This document shows, one piece after another, positions 9,647 through 17,515 of a stretch of 64,000 nt of DNA (the stretch's first letter is position 1; each line of letters starts with the position of its first letter). Below the pieces are notes generated by a model. That model made no database searches. It was not told the origin of the DNA and saw nothing but the letters and a program-made list of their open reading frames with translations. Position numbers and translations under genes: made by a program. The stretch is from Hellea sp042093735 (GTDB taxonomy: Bacteria > Pseudomonadota > Alphaproteobacteria > Caulobacterales > Maricaulaceae), in NCBI GenBank assembly GCA_042093735.1, contig JBELEM010000003.1, positions 1 to 64,000 of the forward strand, written 5' to 3'.

Positions 9647-9668
9647 TTTTATGACATCTTTATAATAC
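9647..9668 (-). promoter_or_regulatory. Candidate Pho box for the porin-pst operon
   Basis: On the minus strand two 11-bp half-sites stand side by side: GTATTATAAAG then ATGTCATAAAA. The second matches CTGTCAT at 6 of 7 positions and the first at 4 of 7. A -10-like TTATAT lies about 13 bp further on. Position upstream of the phosphate operon supports a PhoB site, but one half is weak. Confidence 0.4.
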
Positions 9669-9757
9669 TTTTTTGAAGGTTCTGTGACAAGATAGGGCGC
9701 AATATATTAAAAGCCTCAGTAAATTCAGGGTATTTTTTATAATAATCAATGCTGCCA

Positions 9758-9779
9758 TTGTAATGATATTGTCATATTA
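9758..9779 (+). promoter_or_regulatory. Candidate Pho box upstream of the aquaporin gene
   Basis: Two 11-bp half-sites in tandem, TTGTAATGATA and TTGTCATATTA, match the PhoB half-site core CTGTCAT at 5 of 7 and 6 of 7 positions with the correct 11-bp register. A -10-like TATTAT (9783-9788) follows, and the start codon lies 37 bp beyond the box. This would place the aquaporin gene in the Pho regulon, back to back with the pst operon. Confidence 0.5.
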
Positions 9780-9815
9780 AAATATTATAGGCTGTTTTTT
9801 ATTGTGGAAATATAA

Positions 9816-10484
9816 ATGTCTAAAATTAAAACAAATGCATTATTAGCAGAATTTATTGGCAGTGCTTTATTATGCGGGGTAGTTGTTGGTTCAGGAATAA
9901 TGGCATTTGACCTTAGTAATGGTAACATAGCGGTTGCCTTGATTGGCAATTCAATAGCAACTGCTGCTATACTCTGGGTACTTGTTGCAATTTTAGGGCC
10001 AATCTCAGGGGCTCACTTTAATCCAGCTGTTACAGTTGCTTTTTACATAGATAAAAAAATAAAACTACAAAGTGCAATTTTTTACATTTTCTTACAGATA
10101 TTTGGTTGTATATTTGGCACGTTGCTTGCACACGCCATGTTTGATCAAGCTTTCCTTCAGATAGCCTCAACAGAAAGAGCTGGTTACCATTTGCTATTAT
10201 CGGAATGGATAGCGACTTTTGCTTTAGTTTTCGCTATATTTGGTGCTGTTAGATATGCTCCAAAATCTATACCTACTGCAGTTGCCTTGACTATTTTAGC
10301 TGGATATTGGTGGACCTCCTCTACGAGCTTTGCAAATCCGGCAATATCAATAGGGCGAGCCTTAACAAATACTTTTACTGGGATAAATCCTAATAACCTT
10401 ACTGGATTTATATTGGCACAATTATTTGGGGCAATATCTGCTGTATTAGTTTGTCACTTTACCTTTTCTAAAGCACAAAAATAA
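9816..10484 (+). CDS. AqpS-like aquaporin family channel (MIP superfamily)
   Basis: 222-residue inner-membrane channel with six transmembrane segments and both half-helix motifs: HFNPAVTVAF (Asn69) and SFANPAISIGRALTNTFTGI (Asn174). The residue right after the second NPA, normally the selectivity-filter arginine of water and glycerol channels, is Ile177. Ile or Val there, with the downstream R-A-L-T-x-T-F-x-G-I run, is as I recall typical of the AqpS branch linked to arsenic detoxification in rhizobia. It is divergent from the pst operon behind its own candidate Pho box. Possible role: efflux of arsenite formed from arsenate that enters through Pst. Substrate is inferred, and no ars genes are adjacent. 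Confidence 0.8.
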   Translation: MSKIKTNALLAEFIGSALLCGVVVGSGIMAFDLSNGNIAVALIGNSIATAAILWVLVAILGPISGAHFNPAVTVAFYIDKKIKLQSAIFYIFLQIFGCIFGTLLAHAMFDQAFLQIASTERAGYHLLLSEWIATFALVFAIFGAVRYAPKSIPTAVALTILAGYWWTSSTSFANPAISIGRALTNTFTGINPNNLTGFILAQLFGAISAVLVCHFTFSKAQK

Positions 10485-10566
10485 AACAAGTTTTGTTCTA
10501 TTATTTATAATTAGAAGGTTTTTAATTTCTATTACTTTATTTAGTAAACCCGTACCTTGTTTTAAT

Positions 10567-11736
10567 CTAAATTACAAAACTAGGGTCGCTCACCGCTTGA
10601 AAGGCTTTTTTAAATTTACGGTTTTTGTCATAAAGCAGCGGGTAATTAGGCCGTTCCACGGGGAAGCCATTTAGCCAAGAAGCGTCATCGGTTAAACCCC
10701 AAAGCGATACTGATTTTACTGAGGGTCGAGCCGCAAATCCAGTAAACAAGTCCCTATACATTTGGGCTTGGTCGTTAATAACACTTTCAGGCACATTATC
10801 CCCATAGCTAGTGGCACAATTTTCACCCGAGGAAAAGCATTCTCCAGGATCCGAATAAACTGAAATATCTAACTCGGTAATATGGTTTATAATACCAGAA
10901 AACATAGCATCGACGTCATCAATCGCCTTAAGAGCTTGATTCACATCGCTACTCATTTGAAGGTGGTGTTGATGGCCCACGCCATCGATAGGTACCCCTC
11001 GGTCTATTAGGTCTTTAATGATGGCCAACAAGCGATTACGTTTACCTGGTAGTTCCGTATTATAATCATTCAAAAACAGCTGAGCATCAGGATCGGCTGC
11101 TCGAGCTGCTTCAAAGGCCCAATCAATATAATCTTTGCTATTTCCAGCGGCTTTGTACCATCTACTATCTCGGTAAGGAGATGCCATGTCGGACCCGTTG
11201 TCAGTTACTGCCTCATTAACAACATCCCATGCATAAATTTTACCTTTAAAATGAGTAACGATGTCGGTGATGTATTTTTGAAGGCGGGCTTTGACCTCTG
11301 AAGTCGAGCCTTGAAAGAAGTAATCTGGTGTTTGTCGGTGCCATAATAGAGTGTGGCCACGAACAGCAATCCCGTTGGCCTCCGCAAAAGCTATAAGGGC
11401 ATCTGCATCTGTAAAGTTATATATCCCTTCCGCAGGAGATAGACTTTGCGGCTTCATAATGTTTTCTGCAGTGATGGACGAAAATTGTTTAGTAAGAATA
11501 TTCGAGTCTTCTACCTCCGAAGAAATTTGAGCTAGGCCGATAGCCGCTCCTATTAAAAAATTTGTTTCATACTGGCCTCTCAAAACACCGTCAGTGGCTG
11601 TTGGTGGAGAAATAGTGGGTGGAGAAACTACAACAGCCGGTTTTGGGGCTGTTTCATCGCCCCGTGCACAGGCTCCCAAAGCCAAAAATGCGCCGCCTGC
11701 CAATAATTTAAGTCGGTGTCTTGCTGAAATATCCAT
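10567..11736 (-). CDS. Glycoside hydrolase family 10 (endo-1,4-beta-xylanase-like) lipoprotein
   Basis: 389-residue secreted enzyme. The signal peptide ends in lipobox LGAC (Cys23), so it is probably anchored to a membrane, and a Pro/Thr-rich linker covers about residues 26-50. The GH10 barrel is complete: GHTLLWHRQTPDYF, the acid/base in WDVVNEA (Glu175), DGVGHQHHLQM, the nucleophile in ITELDIS (Glu288) and SLWGLTDDASW. It should cut xylan-type beta-1,4 chains. It stands alone, with no xylosidase, transporter or SusCD-type genes beside it, next to a tRNA gene. A solitary polysaccharidase is unusual in a cell that otherwise looks streamlined, so recent acquisition is possible. Confidence 0.92.
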   Translation of the reverse strand: MDISARHRLKLLAGGAFLALGACARGDETAPKPAVVVSPPTISPPTATDGVLRGQYETNFLIGAAIGLAQISSEVEDSNILTKQFSSITAENIMKPQSLSPAEGIYNFTDADALIAFAEANGIAVRGHTLLWHRQTPDYFFQGSTSEVKARLQKYITDIVTHFKGKIYAWDVVNEAVTDNGSDMASPYRDSRWYKAAGNSKDYIDWAFEAARAADPDAQLFLNDYNTELPGKRNRLLAIIKDLIDRGVPIDGVGHQHHLQMSSDVNQALKAIDDVDAMFSGIINHITELDISVYSDPGECFSSGENCATSYGDNVPESVINDQAQMYRDLFTGFAARPSVKSVSLWGLTDDASWLNGFPVERPNYPLLYDKNRKFKKAFQAVSDPSFVI

Positions 11737-11828
11737 TGTCTTCTTAAACCCCTATAATTTATTGATCATAACTATTCACCCATATTTGTCATTATGAGTT
11801 TAAAGGTAATTTGATTGTGACTAAATAA

Positions 11829-11903
11829 TGGAGCGGGCGATGAGATTCGAACCCACGACCCTCACCTTGGCAAGGTGATGCTCTACCACTGAGCTACGCC
11901 CGC
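11829..11903 (-). tRNA. tRNA-Gly(GCC)
   Basis: Reading the minus strand, a 7-bp acceptor stem GCGGGCG/CGCCCGC encloses a D-arm (GCTCAGTGGTAGAGC), an anticodon stem TCACC/GGTGA with loop TTGCCAA (anticodon GCC) and a T-arm containing GGTTCGAATC. The CCA end is encoded (11829-11831). The GCC anticodon reads GGC and GGU glycine codons. The 3' end faces the GH10 gene. Confidence 0.97.
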
Positions 11904-11973
11904 TCATTTTTGCGTATACTAGACAGAACATAATTCTGACTGTGATAGACGGCGCTATATGGCCTAAAGAATA

Positions 11974-12028
11974 AATATAATCAAGAAGCTTTAAGATTTT
12001 TTTTATTAGTTTAATATTGTTCAAAAAG
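11974..12028. repeat. Left copy of a 55-bp sequence flanking the scaffold gap
   Basis: The 55 bases just before the run of N are identical to the 55 bases just after it (12129-12183). Exact duplication at both gap edges suggests two contigs that overlap by one assembler word rather than a true repeat. The rest of the 11904-12200 interval holds no gene that I can see. Confidence 0.95.
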
Positions 12029-12128
12029 NNNNNNNNNNNNNNNNNNNNNNNNNNNNNNNNNNNNNNNNNNNNNNNNNNNNNNNNNNNNNNNNNNNNNNNN
12101 NNNNNNNNNNNNNNNNNNNNNNNNNNNN
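12029..12128. other. Scaffold gap (100 N)
   Basis: Exactly 100 unknown bases, the conventional placeholder for a gap of unknown size. Because both flanks carry the same 55-bp sequence, the real distance may be minus 55 bp, meaning nothing is missing. If so the tRNA-Gly and the next gene lie roughly 140 bp apart. Confidence 0.97.
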
Positions 12129-12183
12129 AATATAATCAAGAAGCTTTAAGATTTTTTTTATTAGTTTAATATTGTTCAAAAAG
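12129..12183. repeat. Right copy of the 55-bp sequence flanking the scaffold gap
   Basis: Identical to 11974-12028. It ends 17 bp before the next start codon and contains no gene. Confidence 0.95.
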
Positions 12184-12200
12184 CATTTTAAGAGGTGTGA

Positions 12201-12701
12201 ATGTCCATTACGCGTAATAATTTATTTCGATACTTAAATGAACTCAATATACAGCACAGTACAGTAGAGCATGAGCCAATTTTTAAAGTTGAGGACAGTG
12301 CTTTACTAAAAAAAAATATGGCTGGAGCAAATACTAAAAACCTTTTTTTAAAAGATAAAAAAGGGCAACTTTTTTTAGTATGTGCCGTCAGTGATACAAA
12401 GATTAGTGTCAATAAACTACATCACACCCTTGGGTGCAAGCGTCTTTCTTTTGGTAAGCCTGAAGTTCTAAAGAGTGCTTTAGGGGTGACGCCAGGTTCA
12501 GTAACTTTGTTTGCAATTATAAATGACAAAAACCTTGAGGTAACATTGGTAATAGACAAATCTTTAATGAATTATGATATCGTAAACTTTCATCCCTTGT
12601 TAAATGATGCAACAACCGCCATTTCTAATAAAGATATGATAAAGTTTGCAAAATCAACTAAGCACGAACCATTAATTGTCGATTTTGCAAAACTTGAATA
12701 A
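12201..12701 (+). CDS. Prolyl-tRNA editing protein, YbaK/ProX family (PrdX-like)
   Basis: 166-residue stand-alone editing domain that hydrolyses mischarged aminoacyl-tRNA, most likely Ala-tRNA(Pro). YbaK-fold marks are EHEPIFKVEDS at the start, the invariant lysine region KNLFLKDKKG, LGCKRLSFGKPEVLK and the GVTPGSVTLFAI loop (GxxPG-type motif), ending in FHPLLNDATTAISNKDM. This pattern matches free-standing ProXp-ala/PrdX proteins. AGAGGTG upstream is a reasonable ribosome site for the ATG at 12201. The gene is first in a run with cnoX, the LON-domain gene and the Trm112-like gene. Confidence 0.85.
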   Translation: MSITRNNLFRYLNELNIQHSTVEHEPIFKVEDSALLKKNMAGANTKNLFLKDKKGQLFLVCAVSDTKISVNKLHHTLGCKRLSFGKPEVLKSALGVTPGSVTLFAIINDKNLEVTLVIDKSLMNYDIVNFHPLLNDATTAISNKDMIKFAKSTKHEPLIVDFAKLE

Positions 12702-12713
12702 GAAGGTAAAGTT

Positions 12714-13598
12714 ATGAATAGAAGTAGTGAAGTAATCATCGATGGCTCAGACATGAGCTTCATGAAAGATGTTGTTACAGTCAGTCAAGAAACCCCAGTA
12801 ATTGTAGACTTTTGGGCACCCTGGTGCGGACCATGTAAGCAGCTTATGCCAGTTCTGGAGAGAATTGTAAAAACTGCAAATGGTAAAGTGAAAATGGTCA
12901 AAATTAATATTGATGAAAACCCGGGTATAGCGGGACAGCTTGGAGTTAGATCAATACCTGCTGTTTATGCTTTTAAAAACGGAAAGCCAGTTGATGCTTT
13001 TCAAGGCGAACAGCCTGAGTCAGAAATTACAAAGTTTGTTGGTAGGCTTACTGGGGAAACAGACCCTATAGAGGAAGCAAAAGCACTTGCGGTACGCGCT
13101 AAAGATAGTCTTGCAGCCGGGGACTCAGGTGGTGCTGCGCAGGATTATGCGCAAGCTCTGTCTTTGGACCCAAATAGTCCAGAGGCAATGGCGGGACTAA
13201 TACGCCTATATATTGAAGGTGGTAATGAAACTGCTGCAGCAGAGTTATTAGCATCTGCAGACGAAAGTATATTGGAACACCCAGAAATGAAGGCTGTACA
13301 ATCAAAACTAGCTTTGATTAGCGTACCTGAAGAACCCGATATTACTCTTGAATTACTATCAAACATTGAAGCAAACCCTGACAATCTAGACATGCGTCTA
13401 GCAGCTGCAAAGGCACTTGCTGGGGTTGGTAGAAATGACGAGGCTGTGGAACACCTATTATATTCCATCGCTAAAAATCGTAGCTACAATAACGAAGCAG
13501 CAAGGCTTTTCTTACTTACAATTTTTGAGGCTGAAGGTGCAGCATCCGAAGTATCAATAAATGGCCGCAGGGCATTGTCTTCCATCCTTTTTGCGTAA
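12714..13598 (+). CDS. cnoX: Thioredoxin-TPR chaperedoxin CnoX/YbbN-like
   Basis: 294 residues: an N-terminal thioredoxin domain (about 1-115) with an intact WCGPCK active site (Cys38, Cys41), then tandem TPR-like helices (about 125-290). CnoX holds unfolding proteins during oxidative stress and passes them to GroEL. E. coli YbbN lacks the CxxC pair, but alphaproteobacterial versions keep it and can reduce disulphides. It sits 12 bp after the editing protein and 17 bp before the LON-domain gene, a proteostasis set that ends with hslV. Confidence 0.9.
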   Translation: MNRSSEVIIDGSDMSFMKDVVTVSQETPVIVDFWAPWCGPCKQLMPVLERIVKTANGKVKMVKINIDENPGIAGQLGVRSIPAVYAFKNGKPVDAFQGEQPESEITKFVGRLTGETDPIEEAKALAVRAKDSLAAGDSGGAAQDYAQALSLDPNSPEAMAGLIRLYIEGGNETAAAELLASADESILEHPEMKAVQSKLALISVPEEPDITLELLSNIEANPDNLDMRLAAAKALAGVGRNDEAVEHLLYSIAKNRSYNNEAARLFLLTIFEAEGAASEVSINGRRALSSILFA

Positions 13599-13615
13599 CC
13601 CCTCGTAGGAATAAT

Positions 13616-14290
13616 ATGAGCTCTCACTACAAGTCCCTTACTCGCCGAACTAACCCTGAAGTGGTACCAATTTTTCCTCTAAATGGGGCAGTTCTCCTTC
13701 CGGCATGCGATTTACCTTTGAATATTTTTGAACCACGGTATTTGAACATGATAGATGATGCGCTCAAGAACGATCGTCTGATTGGAATGGTTCAAAGCCA
13801 AGATGAAAAATTAGCCAAGATAGGTGGACTTGGGAGAATAACGCAGTTCTCTGAAGCGGAGGATGGTAGATATATAATAGTTTTAAAGGGGCTTAAACGC
13901 TTTAAAGTCATATCTGAAGAGGTTGTAAGTACTCCTTATCGCAAAGCTAGAATTAGCTACCAGGGGTTTGAAAATGATGCTGATGTGCATAATGCAAGTC
14001 AAACTACCGAAGTTCTTTCAGGAAAATCCGGGGAAAGGACTACCTTAACCATAGCAATGAAAGCTCTCGCGAAAACATTAAATGTACAAATCGATTGGAA
14101 AAGTTTAGGTGAAATACCACTACCAATTTTAATTAATCAAGCGGCAATGATAAGTCCCTTCGCTTCAGAGGATAAACAGTCTTTAATAGAAGCTGTTTCT
14201 ACGGATGACAGAAGAAAATTACTCATAGGTTTAATGCACCTTTATGCGAATAAAGACATGAAACAAGATCCCAATAAATCTCAACAGTAA
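13616..14290 (+). CDS. LON substrate-binding domain protein (no protease domain)
   Basis: 224 residues consisting only of the LON N-terminal (PUA-like) substrate-binding domain: VVPIFPLNGAVLLPACDLPLNIFEPRYL, then GGLGRITQFSEAEDGRY and LKGLKRFKV. The AAA and Ser-Lys protease domains of Lon are absent, so it is not itself a protease. The LonN-like gene often follows cnoX in alphaproteobacteria. It may bind unfolded substrates or act as an adaptor; its exact role is unknown. Confidence 0.88.
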   Translation: MSSHYKSLTRRTNPEVVPIFPLNGAVLLPACDLPLNIFEPRYLNMIDDALKNDRLIGMVQSQDEKLAKIGGLGRITQFSEAEDGRYIIVLKGLKRFKVISEEVVSTPYRKARISYQGFENDADVHNASQTTEVLSGKSGERTTLTIAMKALAKTLNVQIDWKSLGEIPLPILINQAAMISPFASEDKQSLIEAVSTDDRRKLLIGLMHLYANKDMKQDPNKSQQ

Positions 14291-14306
14291 GATATCAAGT
14301 TTACGA

Positions 14307-14495
14307 ATGGTAGAAAAAGATAAAAAATCAATTGATCCAAAAATGTTAAATATTTTGGTATGCCCAAAAACAAGGGGCCCGCTTACCTTTAACAGTGAAA
14401 CGAATGAGCTTGTTAGTAAAAAAGCCAAACTAGCATACCCAATAAGAGATGGGATACCTATCTTACTAATAGAAAGAGCGCGTATATTACAATAA
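14307..14495 (+). CDS. Trm112-like / YcaR (UPF0434) small protein
   Basis: 62-residue protein of the Trm112/YcaR family with the core MLNILVCPKTRGPL and IRDGIPILL. A single CPxxxG site replaces the four-Cys zinc site, as in many bacterial members. The family includes methyltransferase activators. It lies 16 bp after the LON-domain gene and probably belongs to its transcript. Function in bacteria is not established. Confidence 0.85.
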   Translation: MVEKDKKSIDPKMLNILVCPKTRGPLTFNSETNELVSKKAKLAYPIRDGIPILLIERARILQ

Positions 14496-14496
14496 C

Positions 14497-14529
14497 TTGA
14501 CATTATATAAATACCTACCACCTATAGGT
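14497..14529 (+). promoter_or_regulatory. Candidate promoter of hslV with palindrome ACCTATAGGT
   Basis: A perfect -35 TTGACA (14497-14502, preceded by C, giving CTTGAC) is followed by CCTATA at 14521-14526, inside a 10-bp palindrome ACCTATAGGT at 14520-14529. CTTG plus CCTAT resembles heat-shock sigma-32 elements of alphaproteobacteria, which would suit hslV, but the spacing (about 19-20 bp) is longer than ideal. AAGGAG follows just before the start codon. Confidence 0.35.
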
Positions 14530-14543
14530 AATAAGGAGTTTTT

Positions 14544-15122
14544 ATGTCTACATATGATTACGCAGATGCAAGCAATTGGCGCGGTACAACCATCCTGTCA
14601 GTTAGAAAGAATGGAAAAATAGTTGTTGTGGGCGATGGTCAAGTTAGCGCTGGTAACACTGTTATGAAATCCACTGCAAAAAAAGTTCGTACCCTTGCAG
14701 GAGGAAATGTTATTACCGGCTTTGCGGGGGCAACTGCGGATGCATTTGCATTACTTGAACGACTGGAGGCTAAACTTGAGCAATACCCTACCCAGTTAGC
14801 CAGAGCTTGTGTTGAGTTAGCTAAAGACTGGAGAACCGATAAATACTTAAGACAGTTACAGGCCATGATGATAGTTGCAGATAAAAATGACACTTATGTG
14901 CTTACCGGAAATGGTGATGTTGTAGAACCTGATAAGCTCTTGAGTGGCAGTAGTATAATAGCAATTGGTAGCGGTGGTAACTTTGCACTATCAGCTGCGT
15001 TGGCAATGGATGATTACGAGAAAGACGCAGAAGTGTTAGCTAAAAAATCAATGTCTATAGCTAACAAATTATGTGTTTTTACTAATGATAACCTTACTGT
15101 AGAGACCTTAAAAGTAAAATAA
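14544..15122 (+). CDS. hslV: ATP-dependent protease subunit HslV (ClpQ)
   Basis: 192-residue proteasome-like peptidase. The catalytic threonine is Thr15, exposed after removal of a 14-residue leader (cut after NWRG, before TTILSVRK). Other marks are GDGQVSAGNTVMKSTAKKVR and GFAGATADAFALLERLE. It forms the double hexamer that works with the HslU unfoldase. The leader is longer than the single Met of E. coli HslV. hslU does not follow: it lies about 16 kb away at 31084-32385 across the origin. The gene converges on parB with 17 bp between stops. Confidence 0.97.
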   Translation: MSTYDYADASNWRGTTILSVRKNGKIVVVGDGQVSAGNTVMKSTAKKVRTLAGGNVITGFAGATADAFALLERLEAKLEQYPTQLARACVELAKDWRTDKYLRQLQAMMIVADKNDTYVLTGNGDVVEPDKLLSGSSIIAIGSGGNFALSAALAMDDYEKDAEVLAKKSMSIANKLCVFTNDNLTVETLKVK

Positions 15123-15139
15123 AACAATTATTTAGCGGT

Positions 15140-16078
15140 TTATGGCTTAAGTCGCTTTATAAGAGCCTCTAATTGTTCTGCCGTTTTATATTTAACCCTT
15201 AATTCGCCTCCAGGCCCCTTATGACGTAGGTTCACTATCAGACCTATATAATCTGATAAATCGTTTTCAACCTTACGAACATTCGCATCTTTTTGCGCAG
15301 GAACGCTTGTTTTGCCATCTCCAGCCTTTATTCTTCTAACCCAGTCTTCTGCTTCACGGACAGATAAGCCTTTTTTTACAATTGCATCCGCAAGCTCCGT
15401 TGGGTCCGGAGCGGCAATTATTGCTCTAGCATGGCCAGTACTAATACTTCCTTTAGCCAAGTATTCTTGAGCAATAGGAGGTAATGATAGAAGTCGCAAC
15501 ATATTGGCAATATGTGGACGAGACTTACCAACAGATTCAGCTATCTCTTGTTGAGTTCTTGAAAATTGTTCAGATAATGCTTTATATGCTAACGCTTCTT
15601 CTATTGGGTTTAAATCTGCGCGTTGGACATTTTCAACTACACCAATTTCTAAAACTTCTTGGTCAGTTAGATCTCTTATTAATACTGGCATTGCATCAAG
15701 TTTTGCGGTTAACGATGCTTGCCAACGCCTTTCCCCTGCTACAATTTGGTATAAATTTTCATTATTTCTATCACTTTTCGATATTGGCCTAACAAGTATA
15801 GGTTGAAGAACCCCCTTATCCTTAATTGAATCAGTCAGCTCTTTAAGTTTTTCTTTATCAAAATATCTTCTTGGCTGGTCTGGGTTACGTATAAGTTGAT
15901 TAATACCAACTGTAGTTACACCGCCTTTAGACACTGAGTTTTTCTTTAATATATTTACTTGGGTTTTTTTACCCTCAGCTCCATTTAAATCACCCACAAC
16001 CGCCGAAACACCAACATCAGACATTAAAGCAGATAAACCTCTCCCTAAACCACGTTCTTTAATTTTTTTATCTGGCAT
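15140..16078 (-). CDS. parB: Chromosome partitioning protein ParB
   Basis: 312-residue CTP-dependent DNA clamp that loads at parS. The N-terminal KERGLGRGLSALM segment contacts ParA. The ParB/Srx domain carries INQLIRNPDQPRRYF and VAGERRWQAS (the CTP-binding GERR motif). The helix-turn-helix region is RTQQEIAESVGKSRPHIANMLRLLSLP, and a C-terminal dimer domain follows. It lies 28 bp after parA, and two parS sites are within 4.5 kb. Confidence 0.97.
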   Translation of the reverse strand: MPDKKIKERGLGRGLSALMSDVGVSAVVGDLNGAEGKKTQVNILKKNSVSKGGVTTVGINQLIRNPDQPRRYFDKEKLKELTDSIKDKGVLQPILVRPISKSDRNNENLYQIVAGERRWQASLTAKLDAMPVLIRDLTDQEVLEIGVVENVQRADLNPIEEALAYKALSEQFSRTQQEIAESVGKSRPHIANMLRLLSLPPIAQEYLAKGSISTGHARAIIAAPDPTELADAIVKKGLSVREAEDWVRRIKAGDGKTSVPAQKDANVRKVENDLSDYIGLIVNLRHKGPGGELRVKYKTAEQLEALIKRLKP

Positions 16079-16106
16079 CTATACAACCTATTGTTTTTGT
16101 TTATTT

Positions 16107-16874
16107 TTACTCAGTATGTCTTTCTAGAATTTCATCTCCCAGGCGCATATAAGCCTTTGAACCTTCACACTTGGGGTCATACATAATGACAGGCTTTCCA
16201 AATGACGGGGCTTCGGCAACCCGAACGTTTCTTGGAATTATAGTTTTAAAAACAGCCCTGCCTAAATGTTTTTTTACATCGGTAGCAACTTGATCTGATA
16301 GCTTATTTCTTTTGTCATGCATTGTTAACATAACACCGTCTATAACAAGGCTAGAGTTAATATTAGCCTTTGCCATTTCTACTGTTTGTAAAAGCTGACT
16401 TAAGCCTTCAAGGGCAAAAAATTCACACTGAAGCGGAACTAAAACTGACTTAGCTGCTGCTAATGCATTAATGGTCAGCAAATTTAAAGATGGGGGGCAA
16501 TCAATTAATATATAATCGTATTCCATTCCATTTATTGCGTTTCTTAATATTGTGGTGCGCCCCTGACGGTTTCCTATTTGTAGTTCAGCGCCAGATAAAT
16601 CAATATGAGATGGAACAATATCTAAACCAGGTACAATAGTACCAATAACCGCAGATGAAATTGGTGTATCATCGATAAAAACGTCATAAATTGTATTTTT
16701 ACACGTGGATTTAGATATCCCAAGTCCAGTTGCAGCGTTCCCCTGAGGATCAAGGTCTATCAGCAGTACCCTTTGGTTTCTTAATGTAAGAGCCGCTGCC
16801 ATATTTATGGTTGTTGTTGTTTTACCAACCCCGCCCTTTTGATTTACAATCGCTATTATACGCTGCTCGGCCAT
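16107..16874 (-). CDS. parA: Chromosome partitioning ATPase ParA
   Basis: 255-residue ParA/Soj ATPase that moves ParB-parS complexes. The deviant Walker A KGGVGKTTT is at residues 14-22 from the chosen ATG at 16874. The switch region DLDPQGNAATGLG and VLIDCPPSLNLL-type Walker B follow. This start is preferred because AGGG stands 5 bp before it and the next Met upstream would overlap rsmG. A longer version from 16928 would add 18 residues with no ParA similarity. Confidence 0.95.
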   Translation of the reverse strand: MAEQRIIAIVNQKGGVGKTTTTINMAAALTLRNQRVLLIDLDPQGNAATGLGISKSTCKNTIYDVFIDDTPISSAVIGTIVPGLDIVPSHIDLSGAELQIGNRQGRTTILRNAINGMEYDYILIDCPPSLNLLTINALAAAKSVLVPLQCEFFALEGLSQLLQTVEMAKANINSSLVIDGVMLTMHDKRNKLSDQVATDVKKHLGRAVFKTIIPRNVRVAEAPSFGKPVIMYDPKCEGSKAYMRLGDEILERHTE

Positions 16875-16891
16875 AGTAACCCTAAATTTAA

Positions 16892-17515
16892 TTACTGAAC
16901 GATAAGCTCCGTAATCTTTAGCAAACATCCCGTGGAATTTGTTCTACTTTGAATCTTTTCCACGTTAAAACTCCACTTTTTTCTGGCCGCAGTCAACTCC
17001 TCTTCAACAGTTTCTCCTTTTAAAAACAAACCAACCGTACTTTTTCCCCAGAATCTTTGTGTATAAGAGAGCAACTTTGGCAAAGGAGCAAATGCACGCG
17101 CGCTAATGACATCAAAGCTTTGATTATCAATTTTTTCTACTCTCTCTGTTGAAACTTGAGCTGGAAGTGCCCTATCGCGTATAATTTTCTTTAAAAAAGC
17201 GCCCTTTTTACCCGCTGAATCAACCAAAAGAACACTCCCATGACCCCTGTGCTTACAACTAATGGCGACGGAAAGGCCAGGAAATCCCGCACCAGAGCCT
17301 AAATCAAGAAACGTACTTGCTTTCTCGGGTATGTGCGGCACTAATTGCCAAGAATCATAGGCATGGCGCTCCCAAAAAGCACCTAAGGTCGAACGAGAAA
17401 CTAGGTTAATGCTATCGTTCCAACAGCATAATGTTTCGTACCAGTACTTATAGTCATCAACTGTTTCACGTGAAACAGATGTATCACGCTTAAAACTTTC
17501 TATAGTGTAATTCAT
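16892..17515 (-). CDS. rsmG: 16S rRNA (guanine527-N7)-methyltransferase RsmG (GidB)
   Basis: 207-residue SAM-dependent methyltransferase that makes m7G527 in 16S rRNA. The SAM site is TFLDLGSGAGFPGLSVAI, followed by LVDSAGKKGAFLKKI and ISARAFAPL. A parS site is embedded in codons 14-18, which read V-S-R-E-T, a pattern I recall from other alphaproteobacterial RsmG proteins. The start codon overlaps the end of mnmG by one base, so it is part of the mnmG-rsmG-parA-parB transcript. Confidence 0.96.
   Translation of the reverse strand: MNYTIESFKRDTSVSRETVDDYKYWYETLCCWNDSINLVSRSTLGAFWERHAYDSWQLVPHIPEKASTFLDLGSGAGFPGLSVAISCKHRGHGSVLLVDSAGKKGAFLKKIIRDRALPAQVSTERVEKIDNQSFDVISARAFAPLPKLLSYTQRFWGKSTVGLFLKGETVEEELTAARKKWSFNVEKIQSRTNSTGCLLKITELIVQ
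17462..17477. other. parS centromere site, perfect 16-bp palindrome
   Basis: TGTTTCACGTGAAACA matches the bacterial parS consensus at 16 of 16 positions. It lies inside the 5' coding part of rsmG and is about 7 kb from the proposed origin, where ParB is expected to nucleate. Confidence 0.95.

Noticed and set aside
10485..10566. Possible terminator (AACAA-GTT-TTGTT) after the aquaporin gene
   Set aside because: Stem of only five A-T-rich pairs and no clean U-tract.
11821..12024. Small open frame on the minus strand over the tRNA
   Set aside because: It is the tRNA-Gly(GCC) read as protein plus flanking AT-rich DNA.
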